A DNA stretch of 24,901 bases, from assembly GCA_036505615.1 (NCBI GenBank), contig DASXTB010000266.1, forward strand, positions 1 to 24,901. Reading direction: 5' to 3'. Shown here in pieces: positions 1 to 8,700 of the stretch. The notes under the pieces are model-generated. The model did not search any database, had not been told where the DNA came from, and saw only the letters and a program-made list of their open reading frames with translations. The DNA comes from DASXTB01 sp036505615. Lineage in GTDB: Bacteria > Acidobacteriota > UBA6911 > JACQSX01. Both the position numbers and the translations under genes were made by a program. Position 1 is the stretch's first letter; each line of letters begins with the position of its first letter.

Positions 1-1
1 C

Positions 2-36
2 AAAAAACAAAAGCTTCCCTTTAAAAAGAAGCTTTT
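2..36 (-). terminator. Putative Rho-independent terminator (minus strand)
   Basis: A 9-bp perfect stem (AAAAGCTTC at 9-17, GAAGCTTTT at 28-36) with a 10-nt loop. Read on the minus strand it is followed by G and then six T. It lies about 170 nt past the stop of the CocE-like hydrolase, so it could end that transcript. The stem is fairly AT-rich, hence moderate confidence. Confidence 0.5.
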
Positions 37-130
37 CAGTTCGCAGGTCGAGGTGTCTGTTGGGTGCAGAAGTGGTCAGGCAAATTTACAAAAATTGTGC
101 TTGACTCCAAAGTCGTTCTTATAGAGGCCG

Positions 131-200
131 TCTCTCCGCTCCCAAAAATGTCGAAACTCCACAGAGCGCTCGGCCGTGCGCCCTACTGGAACGTGCGCTT
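131..200. repeat. REP-like fragment matching the transposase-flanking repeat at 24.0-24.7 kb
   Basis: The stretch 137-160 (CGCTCCCAAAAATG then TCGAAACTCC) is nearly the same as 24665-24688 and as the reverse complement of 24060-24082. Those two copies are the outer ends of the inverted repeats around the decayed REP-associated transposase. The rest of 1-207 holds only the terminator-like hairpin. A short open frame over 64-306 runs into the hydrolase 3' end and is not credible. Confidence 0.45.
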
Positions 201-207
201 GCGGCAG

Positions 208-1953
208 CTAGCGCGGAATTACGGGCAAAGAGATCGCCGATGGGTGTTGTGCATCATGATAGATGGTCTGCCTTGCCCTTATCATCCGCGTGGAGCCCGC
301 TATTGACTCTCCGGTGTTCAGATTTCGATTGAACCTCGGGAAATTGCTGCTTGAGAGATAGAGGCGAATTCGGTGGCCTGACTTGAAAACGTTGCTCGTG
401 GCCCAGAGCTCGATGCTGTACTTGTATATGTTGCCGGGTACGATCGCTTCCGGCTTCTCGGTGGAGTTGCGATAGCGGGCTCGCACGATACCGTCAGTCA
501 GCAGCCGCGCATATCCGCCAGGATCCACATCGGCCAGCATCGCCGTAAAATCCGTGTCCACAGCAGAGCTGGCCGCATAGAGATCGATGGTGATAAAACC
601 GGTGACCTCCAGATCACCCTCAAGAACAGGTGTCGAGAACACCAGCACGTCTGGCCGCGATTCATTGGGACGCTGATCGGCAGGCCCGGGAGGCAGAGTC
701 GGGCCGCAGCATAGACGGCCTCCAATCGTCCGGACCGGGTCGCCGGGATCATATTCGTAGACGTCGGGACGCTCGTTGTCCGGGGAAACCGCAGTCAACT
801 CGCCGTCTCCACTTAAGGTATTGGCGCCGCTTCGAGAATGGATGAAATATTTCGTGTAACGCGTCCGAGTGAGGGGAAACTCCGCCTCCTGGCGCCAGAT
901 ATTGTCTCCCATTACGAAAATTCGCACCGGCGGTTGGCTGGCATATTGGTTTTGCGCGCCCTTCAGCGAATAAGCAAACCAGTCCAGCGTCTCTTTTGTT
1001 TCGTCCCTCACCGCGGCAGGACCGAATATTACGTCCCCGATTTTCCCTTCGGGCGAAGTGGGAGCGTGTGCCCAGGGGCCGATGGTCAATCTTTGCCCAT
1101 CGCGCGCAATCCGAGTCGCCGCTCCCTGGCGCATGCCCATGTAGTTCTTGATTGAACCTTTCAGAAAGATGTCGTGCCATCCTCCGGAATGCAGAGCCTT
1201 AACGGCCATCTCTCGGTAGTGATCGGAGACCTTCCAGCGTTTCCAGTAATCATCGTCGCGCTCATGGTCAATCCAATCGCGGTAGTAGGGCGCCAGGCCG
1301 GCCGGCGGAGGGAGGTTCAGGAGGCGATAGTCGCCGACAGGCAGTTGTTCGAGCCACTCCGCCGGACGCAGGCGCTGGTCGACCTGCTTGCGAAAAGTAT
1401 CAACTGAGAGAAGAGCGGTCCACGAACTGGTGAACCACTGCATCAGCGCTCCATCCTGATACGTCCAACCGTCGTAATACTCAGAGGCCGTCACGTAGGG
1501 GTGAATGGCCGCCAAGTGAGGCGGTTTTGCCATGGCGGCCAGCATCTGAGTGGCGCCGACATAAGAGCCTCCGAACATTCCTACCTTCCCGTTGGAGAAT
1601 TCCAATTGTGCGGCCCATTCCACCGTGTCGTATCCGTCCTGGCTTTCGTACCGGAAGGGATAAAACTCGCCTTCCGAGTCATAACGCCCTCGGGTGTCCT
1701 GCAGAACCACCACATAGCCGTGAGCAGCCAGAGCGCGCGCCATTCCGCCGTCACCGGTTCGGTTGTACGGAGTGCGTTCGAGCAGGATTGGGAACTTACC
1801 GGCGGCGCCGGGCCTGTAGACGTCGGCGATGAGAGTGATTCCATCGCGCATTTTGACGCGCTGGCGCAGCTCGGCAACAACCTGGTATTCGCCGGCGGCA
1901 GAGTCGACTGGGAACGGAATGATGGAAAGAAGCAGCAACACGGCGCTGGTCAC
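208..1953 (-). CDS. CocE/NonD family (peptidase S15-type) secreted hydrolase
   Basis: Alpha/beta hydrolase of the X-Pro dipeptidyl-peptidase/cocaine-esterase family, which cleaves esters or acyl-peptide bonds; the natural substrate cannot be told. In the 581-residue form from the GTG at 1953, the nucleophile is the Ser near residue 130 in GGSYVG. The Asp is near 261 in GGWHDIF and the His near 296 in IGPWAHA, a spacing that fits cocaine esterase. The C-terminal ~200 residues look like the family's jelly-roll domain. The N-terminus (VTSAVLLLLSIIPFP) resembles a signal peptide, implying export. The reading frame stays open upstream to 2169, with an ATG at 2130. That stretch encodes repeat-derived sequence and contains the inverted repeats at 2005-2080, so I place the start after it; no clear ribosome-binding site supports any of the options. 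It lies directly downstream of the SDR gene and may be cotranscribed. Confidence 0.85.
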   Translation of the reverse strand: MTSAVLLLLSIIPFPVDSAAGEYQVVAELRQRVKMRDGITLIADVYRPGAAGKFPILLERTPYNRTGDGGMARALAAHGYVVVLQDTRGRYDSEGEFYPFRYESQDGYDTVEWAAQLEFSNGKVGMFGGSYVGATQMLAAMAKPPHLAAIHPYVTASEYYDGWTYQDGALMQWFTSSWTALLSVDTFRKQVDQRLRPAEWLEQLPVGDYRLLNLPPPAGLAPYYRDWIDHERDDDYWKRWKVSDHYREMAVKALHSGGWHDIFLKGSIKNYMGMRQGAATRIARDGQRLTIGPWAHAPTSPEGKIGDVIFGPAAVRDETKETLDWFAYSLKGAQNQYASQPPVRIFVMGDNIWRQEAEFPLTRTRYTKYFIHSRSGANTLSGDGELTAVSPDNERPDVYEYDPGDPVRTIGGRLCCGPTLPPGPADQRPNESRPDVLVFSTPVLEGDLEVTGFITIDLYAASSAVDTDFTAMLADVDPGGYARLLTDGIVRARYRNSTEKPEAIVPGNIYKYSIELWATSNVFKSGHRIRLYLSSSNFPRFNRNLNTGESIAGSTRMIRARQTIYHDAQHPSAISLPVIPR

Positions 1954-1984
1954 CAGTGAGGAGACAGTTCCAAACCCCCTGTCT

Positions 1985-2080
1985 CCCTCTCCCCTGTTTT
2001 CGCTGTGTCCTTTGTGTCCGTTGTGTTTCAAAAAAGTTTCACCGCTAAGGACACGGAGGACACCGGTTCGGTGAACCGGT
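1985..2080. repeat. Intergenic inverted repeat of GGACAC-type units plus hairpin
   Basis: GTGTCCTTTGTGTCCGT (2005-2021) faces AAGGACACGGAGGACAC (2047-2063), an imperfect inverted repeat with 14 of 17 positions matching. It is followed by a perfect 8-bp hairpin, ACCGGTTC/GAACCGGT (2062-2069 and 2073-2080). This looks like the hexamer-rich intergenic repeats common in environmental genomes. It argues that 1954-2152 is non-coding even though a frame is open through it. Confidence 0.6.
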
Positions 2081-2152
2081 CTTGCGCATTCTCCTTGTCC
2101 ACCTCGTCCCCGTATCCCACGTGGTTTCATAGTTTTGACGATGGCTCTGCGG

Positions 2153-2965
2153 TTACCCGCCGGTCGCAAATCCGGGATACAAAGTCATGCCGCCGTCCAC
2201 AAATAGGGTCGCGCCGTGAACGTAATCCGACTCGTCTGAAGCCAGCCAAACAGCCGCCTTGCCGATGTCTTCGGGCACCCCGACACGCCCGTAGGGGATC
2301 AGTGTGAGCAGCTTGGCTTCCGCCTCCGCAGTTTCCCAAGCCGAGCGATTGATGGGAGTCTTGATGGCCCCGGGCGCGATGCTGTTGACTCGGATCTTAT
2401 GGGGGGCGACCTCCTGCGCTAGGCTCTTCATCAACTGCATAATGCCGCCCTTGGATGCCGCATAATTGACATGTCCTGCCCAGGGGATGACCTCGTGAAC
2501 GGAGCTGATGCAGATGATCTTACCCGCTGCTGAGGAAACTGCGGGGACAACTCCGCGCCGGAGAAATTCCCGCACGGCTTCCCGAGCACACAAGAACTGT
2601 CCGGTCAGGTTCACGGCGATCACCGTGTTCCACTGCTCCAGCGTCATCTGTGCAAAGGGAGAATCTCGCTGCAAACCCGCGTTATTGACCAGAATATCAA
2701 TGGTGCCGAGCAGGGTGAGCGCCTGCGTGAACATCGCCTGTACCTGCTGCTCGTTGCTTACGTCGGCCTGGATCGCTATTGCTTGGCCGCCGGCAGCTTC
2801 GATGTCGGATACTACTTTCCGGGCAGCGTCGGGGTTGGCCACGTAATTGACAATGACGGCAGCGCCACTGGCCGCCAGGGCCCGGGCCACCGCTTCGCCG
2901 ATTCCTGAATTTGCGCCGGTCACCAGCGCCTTTTGATCTTTGAGGCTGGGACTGGTTCCCGTCAT
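2153..2965 (-). CDS. SDR family oxidoreductase, glucose 1-dehydrogenase-like
   Basis: A 270-residue classical short-chain dehydrogenase/reductase of normal length. The cofactor motif TGANSGIG is at 16-23, NNAG at 94-97, the catalytic Asn at 119, Ser at 154/155, and YAASK at 168-172. The stretch SSVHEVIPW before the Tyr, APGAIKTPIN after the Lys, and the C-terminal DGGMTLYP closely resemble Bacillus glucose 1-dehydrogenase (EC 1.1.1.47), which oxidises beta-D-glucose to gluconolactone with NAD(P)+. The start is supported by AAGGA seven bases before ATG. A 14-bp palindrome sits about 35 nt upstream. The CocE-like hydrolase follows on the same strand. Substrate specificity within the SDR family is inferred from motif resemblance only. 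Confidence 0.88.
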   Translation of the reverse strand: MTGTSPSLKDQKALVTGANSGIGEAVARALAASGAAVIVNYVANPDAARKVVSDIEAAGGQAIAIQADVSNEQQVQAMFTQALTLLGTIDILVNNAGLQRDSPFAQMTLEQWNTVIAVNLTGQFLCAREAVREFLRRGVVPAVSSAAGKIICISSVHEVIPWAGHVNYAASKGGIMQLMKSLAQEVAPHKIRVNSIAPGAIKTPINRSAWETAEAEAKLLTLIPYGRVGVPEDIGKAAVWLASDESDYVHGATLFVDGGMTLYPGFATGG

Positions 2966-2999
2966 AGAGAGTTCCTTGTCGAGGCGTAGAGTATTTCAG

Positions 3000-3013
3000 G
3001 TTTGGCGCCAAAC
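3000..3013. promoter_or_regulatory. 14-bp perfect palindrome upstream of the SDR gene
   Basis: GTTTGGCGCCAAAC is a perfect 14-bp palindrome lying 35-48 bp before the SDR start codon. This is a typical place for a dimeric repressor operator overlapping the promoter. No adjacent regulator gene is seen, so the operator role is inference. Confidence 0.35.
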
Positions 3014-3150
3014 TTCCAGCCACAGAGAAATTCGTTTGCTAGTGGACAGGGAGGGTTGCCAGAGCGTGCTAAGACTCTGCGACGACTTCAGCGTCGGATC
3101 ATTCATGGCGAACTATGTTCCAATAATAGGAGCCAAACGAGCGGCGCGTC

Positions 3151-3401
3151 AGGGCGTCGCCCTATCCAGCCCGCCACAGGCGGGCGCTCAGCGTGTGGCC
3201 CAGGGCGGAGCACAGCGGAGCCGTGGGAATGTGAGATTCTTTAGATATTGAAAGCCCGTCCCGCCTTTAGGGGGGACGGGCGGCAGAGAAATTGGCCGCA
3301 AATCTCCTACAATCTGTCGCCCGCCCACAGTGGGGCGGGCTGGAAATTCTAATAGTATTTCGCTATCCCAGGGCTGCGCTGCGCTTCGCCCTAGGCCACA
3401 C
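3151..3401. repeat. Palindromic REPIN/MITE-like element with GC hairpins
   Basis: The region opens with small hairpins: AGGGCG/CGCCCT at 3151-3163 and GCCCGCC/GGCGGGC at 3169-3185. A long imperfect inverted repeat follows, with arms at 3193-3264 and 3334-3401. The outer part is best conserved (GTGTGGCCCAGGGCGGAGC against the complement of 3383-3401). Between the arms is another strong hairpin (GCCCGTCC/GGACGGGC, 3253-3280). No credible coding frame exists here. The element fills most of the SDR-to-3433 gap. Confidence 0.55.
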
Positions 3402-3432
3402 ACTAACACCCGGTTGCGGCGGACTGTTTTTT

Positions 3433-3849
3433 CTAACGATCCGGGCGAAGCCTTACATAACTTTGCAATTCTCTTGCCAGGAATGCAGCCTGGATTTCAT
3501 CCAGATTCACTGACTGAAACCTGCGTAATTTAATTCCGTCGCGGTAGAGAAAAACGATGTCCCTGGACGCAGTCAGAGCAGCGAAACGATGTTCCTGAAG
3601 GTCGAGTGCGATTATTCCTTTGCCTACTTCTTCAAACTTGGGCCTTTCTGCGTTCAACCAGAGGGTGGTGAAAACTGCATTCCATCGCCTGTCTTTCAAT
3701 CCCAGCAGGAGGACTTCCAGGCCGACCAGCGTGTCCGGTAATTCCAGCGAAGAGATTCTGCGCACGTCTGAAATGGGCAGTCGGCTGGCAAGGTAATGCC
3801 GCTTATCAAAGATCACGATCCGCAGGGTTTCCCGATCCTTCGAGTTCAT
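3433..3849 (-). CDS. Hypothetical protein (138 aa)
   Basis: I do not recognise the family. The frame encodes a soluble, charged protein of mixed alpha/beta character with no signal peptide, transmembrane segment or cysteine pair. Around residues 55-85 it reads WNAVFTTLWLNAERPKFEEV and then GIIALDLQEH, which looks like alternating beta strands. The start is well supported: AAGGAAACGAAA precedes the ATG at 3849 in the revealed strand. It stands alone between a palindromic element and a 260-bp gap, with no obvious operon partner. Confidence 0.6.
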   Translation of the reverse strand: MNSKDRETLRIVIFDKRHYLASRLPISDVRRISSLELPDTLVGLEVLLLGLKDRRWNAVFTTLWLNAERPKFEEVGKGIIALDLQEHRFAALTASRDIVFLYRDGIKLRRFQSVNLDEIQAAFLARELQSYVRLRPDR

Positions 3850-4112
3850 TTTCGTTTCCTTGCTCGGTTCTCACGCCCAACCTATAGACACAACGGCGCT
3901 GCTCGAGAATTTGCGAAGAAAATTTGAAGGAAAATGCAATGATGGTTTTCAAAAATTGATTCTTAATCGTTGGATTTTTGGCCATTGCGGTCGATGCCGG
4001 AACGGTAAGGCCAGAAGGCCCTCCCATTGGGAGGTTGAAAAACGTAAAAACCGTCTGTCACTGAGAACTTCACCGGCAAAACGGAGGGCTACGGTAAAAT
4101 TGGGTTTGCTCT
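3850..4112. other. Intergenic region without recognised gene
   Basis: This 263-bp gap separates a minus-strand gene from a plus-strand cluster, so it should carry both promoters, but no convincing -35/-10 pair stands out. A short hairpin CCTCCC-ATT-GGGAGG lies near 4020-4034, next to a GGCC-rich stretch. No RNA gene was recognised. Confidence 0.4.
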
Positions 4113-4331
4113 ATGTTTCGAATCGTGCTGTTGGCGCTGGCGCTTTTGTTGCTTCTAATCTTTTTGTTTCTGGCAGTTCTGCTGCCGAGGCGGGTCGGTC
4201 CGGCGCGGCAAGCAGCGCTCTCTACCGCTTCGCTTTCACGCTCTAATGCTTTTTTGCAGTGCGGCCGTACCGAGCGCGGCAACAAGGCGTTGCAAATACG
4301 CCGCCCCAGCGCGTCCCTCAGGATCGGTTGA
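4113..4331 (+). CDS. Possible small membrane protein (72 aa), doubtful
   Basis: The frame starts MFRIVLLALALLLLLIFLFL, one strong hydrophobic segment, followed by about 45 mostly basic and polar residues with no recognisable fold. Its stop codon (4329-4331) directly abuts the ATG of the next gene, which would permit translational coupling. Against it, there is no good ribosome-binding site, and the 3' half looks like ordinary spacer read in frame. It may instead be leader sequence for the glycosyltransferase gene. Confidence 0.28.
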   Translation: MFRIVLLALALLLLLIFLFLAVLLPRRVGPARQAALSTASLSRSNAFLQCGRTERGNKALQIRRPSASLRIG

Positions 4332-5723
4332 ATGTCTGCCGGCGGCTCCAATGGCGGTTTCCGAGTTTGGTTGTGGTCCCACCGATACCTGTTTGGCTTG
4401 CTTCTGCTGCTGGCTCTTGCCTTCAGGCTCTGGATCGCGCTCCATTTCGCTCAAGACACAGGCGACACTCCGGGCTACGACGCCCTGGCCGTGAATCTCA
4501 TCCGACACCATACATACAGTTGGGATGCGCCGCCTCGCTTGCGGCCCACCGATGCGCGCGCACCGGGCTACCCGCTGTTTCTGGATTCCGTTTACGTCGT
4601 AGCGGGACTGCAGAACCACACGGCGGTCCGCATCGTACAAGCCCTGGTGGATACATCTTTATTGTTGTGGCTTAGCTGGCTGGCGTGGGAAATCCTGCCG
4701 GCGGCCGCCCTTCCGGTTCTCTTCCTCACAGCCTTTGAGCCTTATACCGCCGAGTACACTGCCTTGATTCTCACGGAATCCTTTACCATAGCATTGACGG
4801 CGGCGGCTTTTGTGGCCATGGTGATCGGGTACCGGCGGCAGAGCCGGTTGGCTTGGTTTTTCTGTGGGATTGCGATCTCGGCCGCGCTGCTTTGCCGCCC
4901 GGACTCTTTTTTGCTGCTGGCAAGCGCCGCCATTTTCTGCCTCGCGCTGCTAGGGAAATCCGCTTCTCTTGCCTGGAAATCGGCGTTTTGGCTGCTCGTA
5001 GGGCTAATGGTTTTATGGGCACCGTGGATTGTGCGCAATGCCGTCTCGCTGCATCGTTTCCAGCCCCTGGCAAACTTTTACGCCAGCGAACCCGACGAAG
5101 TACCACCGCTGGGATTTATTCGCTGGACCCGGACCTGGATTGCAGACGACCGCTACTTGGATTCGGTGTGCTGGCGTGTGGATGGAGGTTCGCTGGACAT
5201 CAACGTGATTCCCCCCAGCGCTTTTGACAACTTAGCCGAACGAACCCACGTTGAAAATCTGATTGCACGATACAATGAACTCGGCGAGATGATTCCGGAT
5301 CTCGACCGGCAATTTGGCCAAGTCGCCGATCAGCGAATCCGGCGTCATCCCGTGCGGTATTTCCTTTCGCTCCCGCTGCGGCGCGCGCTGGTACTCTGGT
5401 TTTCGCCCCATTACAGAGTTTTTCCGCTGACAGAAGAGTTATTGCCATTGAGCAATCTGTTGGATGACCCGGCGGAAGCGATTTGGATTGATCTCATGTT
5501 TCTGTTCAAATTGGCGTTGGTGATTCTCGCTTGCGTGGGTCTTGTGCTGCTGCCGAACCGTCTGATTTCGGTCTGGGCTGCCAGCGCTATCTTCTTGAGG
5601 ACGGCTGCGTTTTCCTGGATGCCGAACGTCGAGTACCGCTACGTACTGGAAGTGCTTCCGCTTGTGCTTGTGATGGGCGTTGTGGGCTCGGTCCTGTTGC
5701 TTGAAAGGAGAAAGCGGGCATGA
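4332..5723 (+). CDS. Membrane glycosyltransferase, GT39/PMT-like
   Basis: A 463-residue polytopic membrane protein. After a short cytoplasmic N-terminus, a first helix (about 18-38) leads into an external loop containing FAQDTGDTPGYDALA and ARAPGYPLFL. These acidic loop and P-G-Y-P-L-F features mark the dolichyl-phosphate-mannose mannosyltransferase/ArnT-like superfamily, which transfers sugars from polyprenyl-phosphate donors outside the membrane. Several further helices follow to about 455. AGGA lies 8 nt before the ATG. The stop overlaps the next start as ATGA, so it is almost certainly coupled to the GH18-deacetylase-GT2 gene and probably modifies, or supplies, the same extracellular glycan. 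Acceptor and donor sugar are unknown. Confidence 0.8.
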   Translation: MSAGGSNGGFRVWLWSHRYLFGLLLLLALAFRLWIALHFAQDTGDTPGYDALAVNLIRHHTYSWDAPPRLRPTDARAPGYPLFLDSVYVVAGLQNHTAVRIVQALVDTSLLLWLSWLAWEILPAAALPVLFLTAFEPYTAEYTALILTESFTIALTAAAFVAMVIGYRRQSRLAWFFCGIAISAALLCRPDSFLLLASAAIFCLALLGKSASLAWKSAFWLLVGLMVLWAPWIVRNAVSLHRFQPLANFYASEPDEVPPLGFIRWTRTWIADDRYLDSVCWRVDGGSLDINVIPPSAFDNLAERTHVENLIARYNELGEMIPDLDRQFGQVADQRIRRHPVRYFLSLPLRRALVLWFSPHYRVFPLTEELLPLSNLLDDPAEAIWIDLMFLFKLALVILACVGLVLLPNRLISVWAASAIFLRTAAFSWMPNVEYRYVLEVLPLVLVMGVVGSVLLLERRKRA

Positions 5724-8700
5724 GCCGGCAAGCAGTCTTCCACGATCCGCGCGGCCGCAAACGCAAAGTGACTGGCGGAGTCGCTCTCCTGGTGGGCGTC
5801 GTTACCACCACGCTTGCCGTGCTCTTTGTGATCTCCTTGATCAGCCGCCCTTTGCTGATTCAGCCGGTGGACAGGGCGCGGGCGCCCATTCCTCCTCCCA
5901 CCAAACCGCCCGCCCTGCGCACCCGGCAGGAGCGGATGTTTTACAACGCGCTGACGAAATTGAATCAGGCAAAGAAGGAACAGGAGCGACGCTGGAAACG
6001 GATTTCCGCTTCTCACAACGGCCGGCAGGCGATGGTTGGTTTTTATGTGAGTTGGGACGACGCCAGTTACGCTTCGCTGCGGGATCATGCTCACCAGTTG
6101 GACTGGCTGGTAGCAGAACTGCTTCGCTTGCAACCCGGCGATGATCCTGTTGTGGAGATCAAGGACCCCAGTTATTCGGCAGACTGGGTGCGCAGGCGCA
6201 ATCCCAATCTGAAAATCTTTCCCTTGATTAACAACTACGACCCGGAGTCCGGGAAGTGGGATAACACTAAGTTGCAGCAGGTCCTTTCCGATCCGGCACG
6301 ACGCGCCAGACTGCGCGCTCACCTTCTCGAATACATACAGCGAAGCCAATATGCGGGAGCGGTGCTCGATTTTGAGGATCTATCTGCGGAGACGCGGCCG
6401 CTGGTGCTGGAACTGTTGGACGAATTGCGGAAGGACTTCGCCCCGCAAAACTTAACTGTGGCGATGACCGCGCCTTTCAGCGAACCTGATTTTGACTACC
6501 TCCGTTTTGCCAGCGCGGCTGACTACCTGATCCTGATGGCTTACGACGAACACTGGCCGGGCGGGGACTCGGGTCCAATCGCATCGCAGACCTGGGTGGA
6601 GGAAAACCTGCTGAAACGCGTGCGCGAGGTTGATCCGCAAAAGTTAGTCCTGGCCGTGGGGTCCTACGGATACAACTGGAGCAGTGACAAGAGCGTCGTC
6701 GCCACTGAGCTGTCTTTTCAGGACGCCCTGCGCACTTCACAGGAATCGTCGGCTATCATCTCGATGGACCCGACCTCGTATAACCTGCATTTCGAATATG
6801 ACGAGGAGGACGGCAGCCGTCATTCGGTCTGGTTTCTCGATGCAGTTACGGTATTCAATCATCTCTCCGCAGCGGAGGTCCACCCGCTCGCGGGGTTTGG
6901 AATTTGGCGCCTCGGTACGGAAGATCCTTCCTTCTGGCACCTGCTTCCCAATTTCACGGGCACGGAAGAAAAGGCAAAAAGAATCCTCACCATCCCACCC
7001 GCCTATGATCTCGATTTTGAAGGCCAGGGCGAACTGTTGGAAGTGCTGCAGACGTCGGGAGAAGGTGCCCGCACCATAGAGTTCGATCCGAAGCTGGGTT
7101 TAATTAAGGATGAGGTGTACACCAGGATTCCGGGGAGTTTCCGAGTGCGAAGGCGAGGTTTTGTGCCGAAGCGCCTGGTTCTCACTTTCGACGACGGCCC
7201 CGATCCGAGCTACACGCCGGCGATTCTAAAAACCCTGCGCGAGAAAAAAGTTCCTGCCTGTTTTTTCATCATCGGGAGAAACGCCGATCTTTATCCCGAA
7301 CTGCTGCACCAGATTTATCAGGACGGCCATGAGGTGGGAAACCACACCTTCACCCATCCCAATCTGGGTACCACCTCGCGCCCGGTGGCGGAACTGGAAT
7401 TGAACACGACCCAGCGGCTCATTCAGAGCCTGTTGCAGCGGTCTACCATCCTGTTTCGTCCGCCTTACGGGATTGACTCGACGCCCAAGACCTCCAACGA
7501 AATTAAACCGGTTTTGTGGGCCAATAGCATGGGGTACATCACGGTGGCTCAGGAGATCGTCACCGATGACTGGATGCGGCCAGGAGTGCAAGCAATCATC
7601 GAACGGGGGCTGCAACAAGTCAAGCTGCACCAGCGCGCTACGCAGACGATCAACCCTGGAAACATCATCCTGATGCATGACGGTGGAGGAGAACGCTCGC
7701 AGACAATTCAGGCTCTCCCGGCAATCATCGATCGGCTGCGTGCGCAAGGTTACCAGTTTGTTTCTCTGTCCAGCCTGATGGGGATGACCAGGGACCAATT
7801 GATGCCGCCTTTCTCCGCCCATGAACAGTATCTGGTGCGCGCAGACCATTACCTGTTCCTGATTTTGGGTTGGCTGGGCAGATTTGGGCACTTAGTGTTT
7901 TTGGTGGTAATTGCACTGGGTCTGGCGCGTATCCTGTTTGTGGGAACGCTTGCCATCCTTCACTACTTCAAACGAAACGAGCAGCGGTTCCATCCAGATC
8001 AGCGTCCTAGTGTCTCGGTTCTCATTCCTTGCTACAACGAAGCCACTGTCGTGGAAGATACGATCAGTTCCGTCCTCGCATCGACTTACGAAAATCTCGA
8101 AGTGATCGTCATTGACGACGGATCTTCGGACGGCACTGCTGATGTTGTAGAGGAGGGCTTCGCAGACAACCCCAAGATACGACTAATCCGCCAGGCAAAT
8201 ACCGGCAAGGCGTCGGCTCTCAATCGGGGAATAGCCGCGAGCTCAGGTGAAATATTAATTGCTCTGGATGGCGACACGCAATTTCTGCCGTCGACCGTCG
8301 AGAGGCTGGTGCGCCACTTTGAGTTCCCCGAAACAGGGGCGGTGGCGGGAAACGCGAAAGTTGGAAACCGCATCAATCTGCTGACGGCCTGCCAGGCGCT
8401 GGAGTACATCACCAGCCAGAACCTGGACCGGCGCGCATTTGATTTGCTCAATGGAATCACCGTGGTTCCAGGGGCGGTGGGTGCGTGGCGTCGTTCTCTG
8501 ATCGCCGACCTCGGAGGGTTTGAGTCGGACACGCTCGCCGAAGATCAGGAGCTGACCATGAAAGTCCTGCGGCGGGGCAAGGACGTCGTCTACGAGCCGC
8601 GCGCGGTCGCCTACACGGAGGCGCCCGACCGGGTGCGCGGATTGATCCGCCAGCGATTTCGCTGGTGCTATGGAACGTTGCAGTGCGTATGGAAGCACCG

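Noticed and set aside
64..306. Short plus-strand frame at the window start
   Set aside because: It overlaps the hydrolase 3' end and REP-like sequence; no ribosome-binding site or family resemblance.
1954..2169. N-terminal extension of the CocE-like hydrolase up to 2169 or 2130
   Set aside because: The stretch is made of inverted repeats and a perfect hairpin, would precede the signal peptide by 50-70 residues, and in the longest form overlaps the SDR gene end.
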